Source: an uncultured Clostridia bacterium (GTDB lineage: Bacteria > Bacillota > Clostridia > Christensenellales > Borkfalkiaceae). From it: DNA of 64,000 nt. Each line of letters starts with the position of its first letter. The first letter of the stretch is position 1. The notes beneath the pieces were generated by a model. It was not told where the DNA came from. It saw nothing but the letters and a program-made list of their open reading frames with translations, and made no database searches. Shown in pieces: positions 26,212 through 34,513 of the stretch. Where the stretch lies: contig CALVLH010000001.1 of assembly GCA_944336975.1 (NCBI GenBank), positions 62,001-126,000 on the forward strand. Reading direction: 5' to 3'. The translations under genes were made by a program, and so were the position numbers.

Positions 26212-26425
26212 ACCGATCGGGCAAAGAAGAACGAGGCTCGCGGGACAGTCTGTCTGATTGCGTTTTATGGGCGAAAGGTGTGATAAACAACGCGCGCAAA
26301 ACTCCCGTGCGGTTTATAAAGGATGTGCGGTTGAGAGACGGTTATGCAGTCAAGGGGCATACAGAGACGGCTATCCGTTGAGGCTGTCTTTGATAAAATG
26401 CATTGGGACACGGAAAAAATTGCAG
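26212..26425. other. Intergenic gap, no gene seen
   Basis: Between the lipoprotein stop and the serA terminator I find no promoter, RNA gene or credible coding sequence. A plus-strand open frame starting at 26258 runs antisense into serA and looks like chance. Confidence 0.5.
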
Positions 26426-26457
26426 AAAAAAACAGCCGCGGGTTGCGGCTGTTTTTT
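26426..26457. terminator. Bidirectional terminator between lipoprotein and serA
   Basis: A-run, CAGCCGC (26433-26439), loop GGGTT, GCGGCTG (26445-26451), T-run. Works for the minus-strand serC-serA transcript and for the converging plus-strand gene. A second hairpin, GTTCCCC/GGGGAAC (26478-26494), lies between it and the serA stop. Confidence 0.88.
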
Positions 26458-26506
26458 GTCTGTAAGGATTGTTCTCTGTTCCCCATCGGGGAACAAGCAG
26501 TTTTTA

Positions 26507-27658
26507 TCAGAGCACTCTCACGCGGATGACGTCGGGGAGCGATTTCAGCATATCGACGGACGCCTTGGTCGGCTCGTCGTCCAGTTCGAGGATGAGGTAT
26601 GCGTAATCGCCCTTGGACTGGTCCTGCATATGCGCGACGTTGATCCCCTGCGAGGAGACGATCGCGAGCATCTTGGAGAGGATCTCCTTGACGTTCTTGT
26701 GCAGGACGCATACGCGGGATTTGCTCGTGCGGGGCATGGATACCGCGGGATAGTTCACGCTGTTCGCGATGTTGCCGTTTTCCAGATAATCGGTGAGCTG
26801 CTTCGCCGCCATGTACGCGCAGTTGTCCTCCGCTTCGGGCGTGCTCGCGCCGAGATGGGGGACGCACAAGATGTTTTCCTTGCCTAAAAGCTCCTCCGAG
26901 GGGAAGTCGGTGATGTAGCGGGAGACCTTTCCCGCCTCGACCGCCGCCACTATGTCCGCGCTGACGACGAGATCTCCGCGCGCGTTGTTGATGATGACAA
27001 CGCCGTCCTTGCACTTTTCGAGGGTATCCTTGTTGAACATCCCCTTGGTATCGGGCGTAAGGGGAACGTGGACGGTGATGTAGTCGCACTGCGAGAAGAT
27101 GACGTTAAGGTCGGACGTGAATTTCACGCGGTTGTTGATCATCCACGCGTTCTTCACGGAGATGAAGGGGTCGTAACCGATGACGGTCATGCCCAGATCG
27201 ATCGCCGCGTTAGCGACCATCGCGCCGATCGCGCCGAGCCCGATGACACCGAGCGTCTTGCCCAGCACTTCGCCGCCGACAAATTTGCTCTTGCCCTTTT
27301 CCACGAGCTTGCCGACGCCTTCCTGCCCCTTGAGGGACTGCGCCCAGTTCGCTCCGCTCACGATCTTTCTTCCGCCGAGGAAGAGTTCGCAAAGGACGAG
27401 CTCCTTGACCGCGTTCGCGTTCGCGCCGGGCGTGTTGAACACCACGATGCCTTTCTGCGTGCACGCGTCCACGGGGATGTTGTTCACGCCTGCGCCCGCG
27501 CGGGCGATCGCCAGCAGGTTGTCGCCTATGGGGTAGTCGTGCATCGCGAACGAGCGGAGCATGATCCCGTCGGGATCCTTCACCGCGTCGCCGTATTCAT
27601 AGCCTTGGAAGATCTCGTCCGCAACGGGACTGATCGAATTGAGTTTGAGTACTTTCAT
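26507..27658 (-). CDS. serA: D-3-phosphoglycerate dehydrogenase
   Basis: First committed step of serine synthesis: oxidises 3-phosphoglycerate to 3-phosphohydroxypyruvate with NAD. The 383-residue short form has an N-terminal substrate domain, Rossmann GLGAIGAMVA, the catalytic-region HVPLTPDTKGMF and HLGASTPEAEDN, and a C-terminal ACT domain (VCVLHKNVKEILSKMLAIVSSQGINVAHMQDQSKG) for possible serine feedback. ATG at 27658 overlaps the serC stop (TGATG) and AAGGAG lies 7 nt upstream; the GTG one codon earlier is less likely. The order serC-serA places the two consecutive steps in one operon. Confidence 0.93.
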   Translation of the reverse strand: MKVLKLNSISPVADEIFQGYEYGDAVKDPDGIMLRSFAMHDYPIGDNLLAIARAGAGVNNIPVDACTQKGIVVFNTPGANANAVKELVLCELFLGGRKIVSGANWAQSLKGQEGVGKLVEKGKSKFVGGEVLGKTLGVIGLGAIGAMVANAAIDLGMTVIGYDPFISVKNAWMINNRVKFTSDLNVIFSQCDYITVHVPLTPDTKGMFNKDTLEKCKDGVVIINNARGDLVVSADIVAAVEAGKVSRYITDFPSEELLGKENILCVPHLGASTPEAEDNCAYMAAKQLTDYLENGNIANSVNYPAVSMPRTSKSRVCVLHKNVKEILSKMLAIVSSQGINVAHMQDQSKGDYAYLILELDDEPTKASVDMLKSLPDVIRVRVL

Positions 27659-28734
27659 CACGCGTTCTCCTTTTCAAATTTCTTCATGAATTCGATGAGC
27701 GCTTTCACGCCTTCGACGGGCATCGCGTTGTAGATGGATGCGCGCATCCCGCCCACGAGTCTGTGGCCTTTGAGGGAAACCAGCCCGTTTGCCCCCGCTT
27801 CCTTGACGAATTTCGCGTCGAGGTCGGCGTTCGGGGTGACGAAGGGTACGTTCATGATGGAGCGGTACTTCTTTTCCACCTTATTGGTGTAGAAGGAGGA
27901 ATTGTCGATGAAATCGTACAGAAGTCCCGCCTTGTATTCGTTGATCTCGTTGATCGCCTTCACGCCGCCGAGCGCTTTGAGCCTGCGGAGCACGAGGGTC
28001 GCGATGTAGATGGGGAAGCAGGGAGGCGTGTTATACAGGCTCTTGTTCTCGTCCTGCACCTTCCATTTGAGCATGGTGGGGCAGATCGCAAGGGGATCCT
28101 GGATGAGCGAGCGCTTTGCGATGACGATGGTCACGCCTGCGGGGGCGAGGTTTTTCTGCGCGCCCGCATAGATGACGCCGAATTTGCTCACGTCGATCTC
28201 GCGGGAGAGGATCTCCGAGGACATATCCGCGACGAGCGGCGCCTTCGTTTCGGGAAATTCGACGTATCTCGTCCCGAAGATGGTGTTATTGGAGCAGATA
28301 TGCACGTAATCGGTTCCGTCGCGGAAGGGGATGGCCTTCACGTCGGGGATGTAGGTGTACGTCTTATCTTCCGAAGAAGCGACGCACGCGGCGTCCCCGT
28401 AGATCTTGCCTTCCTGGAATGCTTTCTTTGCGAAATTGCCCGTTACGACATAGTCGGCTTTTCCGTTGTGCATGAGGTTGAGGGGGACCGCCGCAAACTG
28501 CGTGCTCGCGCCGCCCTGAACGAAAATAACCGCATAATCTTCGGGAATATTCAGCAATTCGCGCAAAAGCGCTTCGCCTTCGTTGACAACCGCTTCGAAT
28601 GCCTTGTTGCGATGCGAGATTTCCGTAACCGACATTCCGGTGCCGGAAAAGTCAAGCAAATCGCGTTGCGCCTCTTCCAGAACTTCCTGAGGGAGGGTGG
28701 AAGGCCCTGCGGCAAAGTTATAAGCTCTCGTCAT
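27658..28734 (-). CDS. serC: Phosphoserine aminotransferase
   Basis: PLP enzyme converting 3-phosphohydroxypyruvate and glutamate to phosphoserine and 2-oxoglutarate. The 358 residues include NFAAGPSTLP at the N-terminus, GGASTQF, and the PLP lysine K194 in YAGAQKNLAPAG. ATG at 28734 was chosen because GAGAGGTG lies about 6 nt upstream and the protein then starts in the family manner; a longer frame to 28800 crosses the promoter. A serine phosphatase (serB) is not present nearby. Confidence 0.95.
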   Translation of the reverse strand: MTRAYNFAAGPSTLPQEVLEEAQRDLLDFSGTGMSVTEISHRNKAFEAVVNEGEALLRELLNIPEDYAVIFVQGGASTQFAAVPLNLMHNGKADYVVTGNFAKKAFQEGKIYGDAACVASSEDKTYTYIPDVKAIPFRDGTDYVHICSNNTIFGTRYVEFPETKAPLVADMSSEILSREIDVSKFGVIYAGAQKNLAPAGVTIVIAKRSLIQDPLAICPTMLKWKVQDENKSLYNTPPCFPIYIATLVLRRLKALGGVKAINEINEYKAGLLYDFIDNSSFYTNKVEKKYRSIMNVPFVTPNADLDAKFVKEAGANGLVSLKGHRLVGGMRASIYNAMPVEGVKALIEFMKKFEKENA

Positions 28735-28771
28735 AATACACCTCTCATTGATGAATAATTGTATATTTTTA

Positions 28772-28800
28772 ATTATATACTTTCCGCTTTGATTTGACAA
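28772..28800 (-). promoter_or_regulatory. Promoter of serC-serA
   Basis: On the minus strand, TTGTCA (28800-28795), 17-bp spacer, TATAAT (28777-28772). Confidence 0.85.
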
Positions 28801-28891
28801 GTATTTTATGCCGGTTTTTCGCTAAGAAGTACAAAATTGCAAAAAGTGAAAAAAACTTTGGCAAATTCGGGAAAAAATATGCGAAAGGATA

Positions 28892-28920
28892 TTTACTTTT
28901 CGCCGCAATTGGTGTAAAAT
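28892..28920 (+). promoter_or_regulatory. Promoter of the DYD-repeat gene
   Basis: TTTACT (28892-28897), 17-bp spacer, TAAAAT (28915-28920), divergent from the serC promoter. Confidence 0.72.
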
Positions 28921-28974
28921 ATGAGATAAGCAGAATACTCTTTTCGGCTAAACGATGAAACGCGAGGTGTAGCC

Positions 28975-31014
28975 ATGTCCGAATTTAAGGAACCCTATAA
29001 CCCCAACAGAAATACCGTCGTCCTGGAAGGAATGTACAAGGGCGTGACCAAAGAGCTGGAGGATGTCAAGACAAGTCTTCTCAAAGAAGTGCAGTTCACG
29101 TCCGCGCAGCAGGCTTCCGCTTATGATTCGACGGTCAAGATCATCCGCACGGGCATAGACGCCATTTTATCCGAATTCCGTTACCTTGCGCAGCAGAACA
29201 GCGCGGTATTCGAAACGGAGACCGCAGCGCTCGAAGCGGCGAAAAAAGAGCTGATCGCCAAGACGGAAGAGCGGGCGGAAATGGTGCGGGACAGCCTTTC
29301 CGCGCAGCTTGCGGCGGCGACGCAGTCTCTTCGCGAAGAGATCCTCGGCGCGGTCGAAGCGATTAAAGCCATCCATATCCCCGAGCCCGTTCAGCCCGAA
29401 AAGATCGATTACGACCTCATTGCCGAAAAGGTGGACTATGACGCCATCGCGCAGAAGGTGGCGGAACTGCTCGTCCCCGTCAAGGAGGAAGAGCCCGTCG
29501 CCGAAGGCGCGGAGGAGACGGAAACGACCGAAACGATCGCCGAAGAGCCCGCCCTTATCGATTACGACGTGCTCGCCGAAAAGATCGCTTCCATTCTTCC
29601 CGAAGTGGATTACGATACTCTGGTCGAACGCATTTCGGCGATCCTGCCCGAGACCGATCAGGACGCGCTGGCGGAAAAGGTGGTCGCGGCACTGCCTGAG
29701 ACGGATTACGACATGCTGACGGACAGAGTCGCCGCGGCGATCCCGATGGTCGATTACGATCTGATCGCCGAAAAGGTGCAGGAACGTCTGCAAGCCGAAG
29801 AAGAGAGTGCGGTCGCAGAGGAAAGCCCGGAAGAGACGGCAGTTGCGGAGACGGAAGTGCCCGTCGCGATGAGCGAGGAACTTCCCGCAGAGGAAACGCC
29901 CGCCGTCGATTACGATCTCCTCGCCGAGAAGATCGCGGCGCGCGTCGCCGAAGCGGTCTCCGTACGCGAACCAGATTACGACGTTCTTGCCGAAAAGATC
30001 GCCTCGGTGATCCCCGAGCCCGATTATGAACAGGCGGCGGCTCCCATTGCGGAGCGCGTCGCGGCGAGCATCCCCGAACAGGACGGGGACGACCTGACCG
30101 ACCGTCTCGCGGAAGCGGTGACGGGCAACGTGATGAACGCCATCGCCGACCAGTTCGACGTGACCGTGGACGAGGAGGGCGTCATGCAGATCGTCGACGC
30201 GGTCGTCGCGTCCATCGATTACGAGACCATCGCCAAGCGCGTGGTCGAACTGCTCAAAGAGGACGGCGCGGATGTGACGCATATCGTCCTCCGTGCGGCG
30301 GCAGAACCCGCGGAACCCGAGGAGGAACCTGCGGAACAACCCGAAGAAGAGATCGCGGAAGCGGCGGCAAAACCCGCGGAAGCGCCCGTCGAGGAGATCG
30401 TCGAGGAAACTGCGGAAGAGCCCGCCGAAGAAGCGGCGGAAGAGATCGCGGCGGCAGAGGACGAGGAGGAAGACGTCGTCGTCCGTCCCGTCGGGGTGGC
30501 GGAGACGGTGGACGATCCCAGCCTCATGCTTCGCTATAAGCGCAGTTTTATCGCGAAGGTCATTCAGAGCGACGACGACGTGAAGACGTTTTACAGCGAG
30601 CTGAAAAACGAGTTCCTTTCTTACGGGAAAGTGCGTTCGCAGGTGAGCTGGTCCAACGACCGCTTTACGCTGGGCAGAGAGACTGTCGCTAAGATCGGGA
30701 TCCGCGGCAAGACGCTGTGCGTCTATCTCGCGCTCAATCCCGACGATTTCCCGCTGACCGTGTACCATCAGAAATTTGCGGGCGATACCAAGATGTACGA
30801 AAAGACGCCCATGATGATCAAGGTGAAGAGCAACGTTGCGCTCAAACGCGCGTTCCGACTCATCGGAGCGCTCATGGAGAAGGAGGAGACGGCGAAGAAG
30901 CCTTCTCCGAAAGTGGATTACGTGCAGATGTATGCCTACAAGAACGACGCGGAGCTGTTGGAAGAAGGGCTGATCAAGACCTCTCTGGTGGAGAAGGTCG
31001 AATTGAATTTCTGA
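28975..31014 (+). CDS. Acidic DYD-repeat protein with conserved-looking C-terminal domain, function unknown
   Basis: A 679-residue protein I cannot name. Residues 1-140 are helical and coiled-coil-like. Residues about 142-432 hold roughly twelve copies of a short motif with consensus DYDxLAEKI/V, often followed by xxxIPE or xxLPE: for example IDYDVLAEKIASILPE, VDYDTLVERISAILPE, VDYDLLAEKIA. Residues about 442-502 are an acidic Ala-Glu-Pro linker. Residues about 515-679 form a compact domain (SFIAKVIQSDDDVKTFYSELKN, then IRGKTLCVYLALNPDDFP) that resembles a domain of many uncharacterised clostridial proteins. There is no signal peptide or membrane helix, so it is cytoplasmic. GAGGTG precedes the ATG. 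A structural or scaffold role is only a guess. Confidence 0.85.
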   Translation: MSEFKEPYNPNRNTVVLEGMYKGVTKELEDVKTSLLKEVQFTSAQQASAYDSTVKIIRTGIDAILSEFRYLAQQNSAVFETETAALEAAKKELIAKTEERAEMVRDSLSAQLAAATQSLREEILGAVEAIKAIHIPEPVQPEKIDYDLIAEKVDYDAIAQKVAELLVPVKEEEPVAEGAEETETTETIAEEPALIDYDVLAEKIASILPEVDYDTLVERISAILPETDQDALAEKVVAALPETDYDMLTDRVAAAIPMVDYDLIAEKVQERLQAEEESAVAEESPEETAVAETEVPVAMSEELPAEETPAVDYDLLAEKIAARVAEAVSVREPDYDVLAEKIASVIPEPDYEQAAAPIAERVAASIPEQDGDDLTDRLAEAVTGNVMNAIADQFDVTVDEEGVMQIVDAVVASIDYETIAKRVVELLKEDGADVTHIVLRAAAEPAEPEEEPAEQPEEEIAEAAAKPAEAPVEEIVEETAEEPAEEAAEEIAAAEDEEEDVVVRPVGVAETVDDPSLMLRYKRSFIAKVIQSDDDVKTFYSELKNEFLSYGKVRSQVSWSNDRFTLGRETVAKIGIRGKTLCVYLALNPDDFPLTVYHQKFAGDTKMYEKTPMMIKVKSNVALKRAFRLIGALMEKEETAKKPSPKVDYVQMYAYKNDAELLEEGLIKTSLVEKVELNF

Positions 31015-31057
31015 AAAGAAAATAAATAAAGTCGGATCCGATTCCCACACAAACGAA

Positions 31058-31090
31058 GAGGGCTGAATTGTTCAGCTCTCTCGCTTTGTT
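31058..31090 (+). terminator. Weak terminator-like hairpin after DYD-repeat gene
   Basis: GAGGGCTGAA, loop TTG, TTCAGCTCTC (31058-31080, one G-T pair), followed by a broken T-rich stretch (TCGCTTTGTTTT). Partial read-through into RNase J is likely. Confidence 0.45.
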
Positions 31091-31129
31091 TTAGAAAATA
31101 CCTGCGGATCGGCTTTGAGGAGTAAACGT

Positions 31130-33223
31130 TTGGAACAGAAAGAACAGCAACGAAGAGAACAGGAGAAAAACCAATCGGGCGTGCGCGCCAAGTCTGATCG
31201 GGCGATCGAGCTTGCGATCCTCAACGGGATCGCCGCGTATGACCGCGAAAAGGAGAAAAAGGCGCAGGGCGGCGCGAAGGAGCCGACCGAAAAGAAGGAT
31301 ACCGCAGACGTCGCCCGCCGCGAGGAACGCGGCAAGCAGAACAAGCAGTCCGCCGCGACAGAGCGGCAGGGCGGCACCACGGGCGAGCTCCGCACCGCGG
31401 AGGCGATGGAGGAAGCGGGATTCAAAGTTCGCCGCCGTTCCCGCGCGAAGGGCAAGGGAACGATGCTGACGGTATCCGAGAACGCCGCGCCCCAAAAGCA
31501 GGAAAAGCGCAAGGAAAAGAAGCAGACGGAAACGCAGGAGGCGACACGCACGGAAAAGAAGCGCGGAAAGAAAAAGCCGCCCGTCAAGGTACTCTTTTTC
31601 GGCGGCGTGGGCGAGATCGGGAAGAACATGACCGCCCTCGAATTCGGCAACGACATCATTGTCATCGACGCGGGCACCATTTTTCCCGACGAAGAGATGC
31701 CGGGGATCGATCTGGTCGTGCCCGATATTTCCTATCTTGTCAAGAACAAGAATAAGATCCGCGGCGTGTTCCTGACGCACGGACACGAGGATCATATCGG
31801 CGGGCTTCCCTATCTGTTGAAGGAGATCAATCCCGGAACGCCCGTATACGGCACCAAGCTCACGCTCGCGCTTGCCGACAACAAACTGCGCGAACACCGC
31901 CTCAATAACGTCTCCGAGCGCACGGTCAAGCCCAAAGACAGGGTGAAGGCGGGCGCGTTCGAAGTGACGTTCGTCAACGTCAATCACTCCATCGCGGGCG
32001 CCGTCGCCCTCGCGATCGATACGCCTTACGGCATTATCTATCACAGCGGGGACTTCAAGATCGACCTCACGCCCGTCGCGGGTTCTCCCATCGACCTCGG
32101 GGAGATCGGCGAGATCGGCAAGAAGGGCGTATTGCTCTATCTGGGCGAGTCCACCAACATCGAACGCCCCGGATATACCATGAGCGAAAAGGTGGTCGGC
32201 ACCACGCTCGAACATCTCTTTGCGGAGAATGCGGACAGGCGGCTGATCGTCGCGACGTTCGCCTCCAACGTGCACCGCTTGCAGCAGATCATCGACATCG
32301 CGGTCAAATACCGCAGGAAGGTCGCGCTTTCGGGTCGCAGTATGTTCAACGTCGTGGAGGCGGCGCTCAAGATCGGAGAACTCACCATTCCCGAGGGAGT
32401 CCTCATCGACGTGGAAAAGACCAAAAACTTCTTCGATCGCGAGATCGTTATCGTCTCCACGGGTTCGCAGGGCGAGCCGATGAGCGCGCTCACCCGCATG
32501 GCGTCGGGCGATTTCAATAAGGTCACCATCGGTTCCAACGATACCATCATCATCTCGGCAAGCCCCATCCCGGGCAACGAGCGGATGATCTACCGCGTCA
32601 TCAACAACCTTTACCGCAAGGGCGCGAACGTCGTGTATGAGAGCCTGGAAAAGATCCACGTTTCGGGACACGCCTGCCAGGAAGAACATAAGATCCTGCA
32701 TACGCTCCTCAGACCCAAATTCTTCATCCCCGTCCACGGCGAATACCGTCACTTGAAGCGCCACGTCCTGTTGGCGCAGGAGTTGGGAATGTCTCCCGCG
32801 CAGACGTTTATCCCCGACATCGGCGTGTGCGTGGAACTCACGGACGATTCTCTTCGCCAGGGCGAAAGTTTCTCTGCGGGCGCAAGGCTCATCGACGGCG
32901 CGGGGTATGAGGATTTCGGCACGAGCGAAGCGCTCAAAGACAGACTGCGCATCTCGGGCGAAGGGGTGTTCATCGTCTCCGTCTGCGTATCCCGCGGGAC
33001 TGTTTTGGGCGATCCCGTCATCGAGAGCCGCGGATTCGTGTTCTCGGACGAGCGCGATTACCGAAAGGAACTGCGCGACGTAGTGGATAAGGCGATCGAA
33101 ACGGCGAACGGCGCGGGCGGTGCGGACGAGCTCGCGGCGGCGATCAAGCGCGCGATGAAGAATTATCTCTACAAAAAGACCAAACAGTCGCCCATGATCA
33201 TCCCCATCGTCACGGAACTGTAA
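31130..33223 (+). CDS. rnj: Ribonuclease J
   Basis: Metallo-beta-lactamase/beta-CASP RNase with 5'-3' exonuclease and endonuclease activity in mRNA decay and rRNA processing. The zinc motif is H217-G-H-E-D-H222; the core starts near residue 150 (VKVLFFGGVGEIGKNMTALEF) and contains the beta-CASP and C-terminal regions (VSGHACQEEHKIL, FIPVHGEYRHLKRH). The first 150 residues or so are a charged, Lys-, Arg- and Glu-rich, probably disordered extension that B. subtilis RNase J1 lacks; such tails are known in some other lineages. The start is TTG at 31130, with GAGGAG at 31117-31122; an in-frame TTG at 31115 lies within that site. Confidence 0.94.
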   Translation: MEQKEQQRREQEKNQSGVRAKSDRAIELAILNGIAAYDREKEKKAQGGAKEPTEKKDTADVARREERGKQNKQSAATERQGGTTGELRTAEAMEEAGFKVRRRSRAKGKGTMLTVSENAAPQKQEKRKEKKQTETQEATRTEKKRGKKKPPVKVLFFGGVGEIGKNMTALEFGNDIIVIDAGTIFPDEEMPGIDLVVPDISYLVKNKNKIRGVFLTHGHEDHIGGLPYLLKEINPGTPVYGTKLTLALADNKLREHRLNNVSERTVKPKDRVKAGAFEVTFVNVNHSIAGAVALAIDTPYGIIYHSGDFKIDLTPVAGSPIDLGEIGEIGKKGVLLYLGESTNIERPGYTMSEKVVGTTLEHLFAENADRRLIVATFASNVHRLQQIIDIAVKYRRKVALSGRSMFNVVEAALKIGELTIPEGVLIDVEKTKNFFDREIVIVSTGSQGEPMSALTRMASGDFNKVTIGSNDTIIISASPIPGNERMIYRVINNLYRKGANVVYESLEKIHVSGHACQEEHKILHTLLRPKFFIPVHGEYRHLKRHVLLAQELGMSPAQTFIPDIGVCVELTDDSLRQGESFSAGARLIDGAGYEDFGTSEALKDRLRISGEGVFIVSVCVSRGTVLGDPVIESRGFVFSDERDYRKELRDVVDKAIETANGAGGADELAAAIKRAMKNYLYKKTKQSPMIIPIVTEL

Positions 33224-33229
33224 CGTTGC

Positions 33230-33257
33230 GAGCCGCTGAATTTTCAGCGGCTCTTTC
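33230..33257 (+). terminator. Terminator after RNase J
   Basis: GAGCCGCTGA (33230-33239) pairs with TCAGCGGCTC (33244-33253) across ATTT, followed by only a short T stretch (TTTCG). An 18-bp perfect GC palindrome lies further on at 33298-33315. Confidence 0.6.
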
Positions 33258-33380
33258 GATGGCGGAGCCCGTTCGTCGGATCGGGCGTTCTCTGTCCTCC
33301 CGCCGCGCGGCGGGACGGAAAACGGGGAAAAAGACAAGAAAAAGTCGAACGCAAAAACGGCAAGGAAACAGGAGGAAGGC

Positions 33381-34004
33381 ATGAAATATACGGCATCCCT
33401 CATTCAACTTCATCTGGACGAGCGGTTGCTCGCGTTGCGGGAGGCGGCGAAAGGGCGGCGGGATCCGACCGCGGAAGACGACACGCTGCAATATCTCCTG
33501 CTCACGGCGGAACAGCTCGAGCCCGCGCGTATCTTGGAGATCGGCGCGGCGGAAGGGTTGACTTCCGTTGCGTTGTTGCTTTCCACGCGGGCCAGACTCA
33601 CGGCGATCGAATGCGACGCATCGCGCGCGGAGAAGGCGCGGGAAAATTTCCGCGCGTTCGGCGTGGAAGACCGCGCGATGCTCATCGAAGAGGACGCCGC
33701 GGCGGCGCTCCCCGCGCTGACGGGGGAATACGATCTTATCTTTCTCGACGGGCCGAAAGTGCAGTACCGCAGGTATCTTCCCGAACTCAAACGCCTGCTC
33801 CGCGAAGGCGGGGTCCTGCTTTCGGACGACGTGCTCCTCTTCGGCTGGGTATCGGGCGAACGGGAGACGCCGCAAAAGCGCAGGATGCTCGTCGAGCATA
33901 TCCGCGAATACCTCGCCATGCTCTCGTCCGATCCCGATCTGATCACGCAGGTGCTGGACATCGGAGAGGGGCTGGCGGTATCCGTCAAAAGGAGGGGAAG
34001 ATGA
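33381..34004 (+). CDS. trmR: O-methyltransferase, TrmR-like (tRNA 5-hydroxyuridine methyltransferase)
   Basis: A 207-residue SAM-dependent methyltransferase of the catechol-O-methyltransferase-like family. The SAM site is ILEIGAAEGLTSVALL, the acidic loop TAIECDASR, and the metal/catalytic region LIFLDGPKVQYRRYLP and LLSDDVLLFGW. In B. subtilis the homologue YrrM (TrmR) methylates 5-hydroxyuridine at tRNA position 34 and lies beside the U32 hydroxylases YrrN and YrrO. Here a U32 gene lies one gene downstream, supporting that assignment. GGAGGAAGG precedes the ATG. It overlaps the next gene by ATGA. Confidence 0.8.
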   Translation: MKYTASLIQLHLDERLLALREAAKGRRDPTAEDDTLQYLLLTAEQLEPARILEIGAAEGLTSVALLLSTRARLTAIECDASRAEKARENFRAFGVEDRAMLIEEDAAAALPALTGEYDLIFLDGPKVQYRRYLPELKRLLREGGVLLSDDVLLFGWVSGERETPQKRRMLVEHIREYLAMLSSDPDLITQVLDIGEGLAVSVKRRGR

Positions 34005-34510
34005 AGCGTCTCATTTTTCTCCGCGGCGCGATGGGGGCGGGAAAGACGAGCGTTTCGCGCTCGCTCATGCAAAAATTGCCTGCTTGCGCCATGCTGGACG
34101 GCGACTGGTGTTGGACAATGCGCCCCTTCGTCGTGAACGACGAGACGAAGGAGATGGTCCTGTCCAACGCGGCGCATCTGTTGCGCTCCTTTCTCGATTG
34201 TACTTGTATCGAAAACGTCGTCTTTTGCTGGGTATTGCAGGATACGGAGACGGTGAAAGAACTGTTGTCCCGCATCGGACGGGAGGGGGTTGAATTTTCC
34301 CTGTTCACGCTGTCGGTATCCGAAGGGGAACTGCGCAGACGGTTACGGGCGGATGTCGCGGCGGGAAAGCGGGAAGCGGACGTCATCGAAAGAGCCGTTT
34401 CCTATCTGCCGTTCTTTGAGCGGACGGAGGGCAGGAGGATCTCGACGGACGGGCGAACGCCCGACGAGTGCGCGGAGGAGATCGCCGCGATTCTTTGCGG
34501 CAAGGAGTAG
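34001..34510 (+). CDS. Small P-loop kinase-like ATPase
   Basis: A 169-residue protein with a Walker A of GAMGAGKTS close to the N-terminus (residues 9-17), a short lid-like region rich in Arg (GELRRRLRADVAAGKREADV), and a fold like nucleotide or shikimate-type kinases. The substrate cannot be read from the sequence. AAAAGGAGGGG gives an excellent ribosome-binding site. It overlaps trmR by ATGA and ends 3 bp before the U32 start codon, so it is part of the same operon and may serve RNA modification, or be a passenger. Confidence 0.75.
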   Translation: MKRLIFLRGAMGAGKTSVSRSLMQKLPACAMLDGDWCWTMRPFVVNDETKEMVLSNAAHLLRSFLDCTCIENVVFCWVLQDTETVKELLSRIGREGVEFSLFTLSVSEGELRRRLRADVAAGKREADVIERAVSYLPFFERTEGRRISTDGRTPDECAEEIAAILCGKE

Positions 34511-34513
34511 AAC

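Noticed and set aside
26258..26887. Plus-strand open frame after the lipoprotein
   Set aside because: Most of it is antisense to serA, it crosses the terminator and has no ribosome-binding site.
31091..33403. Long minus-strand open frame opposite RNase J
   Set aside because: Crosses the terminator and two intergenic regions; no motif and no ribosome-binding site.
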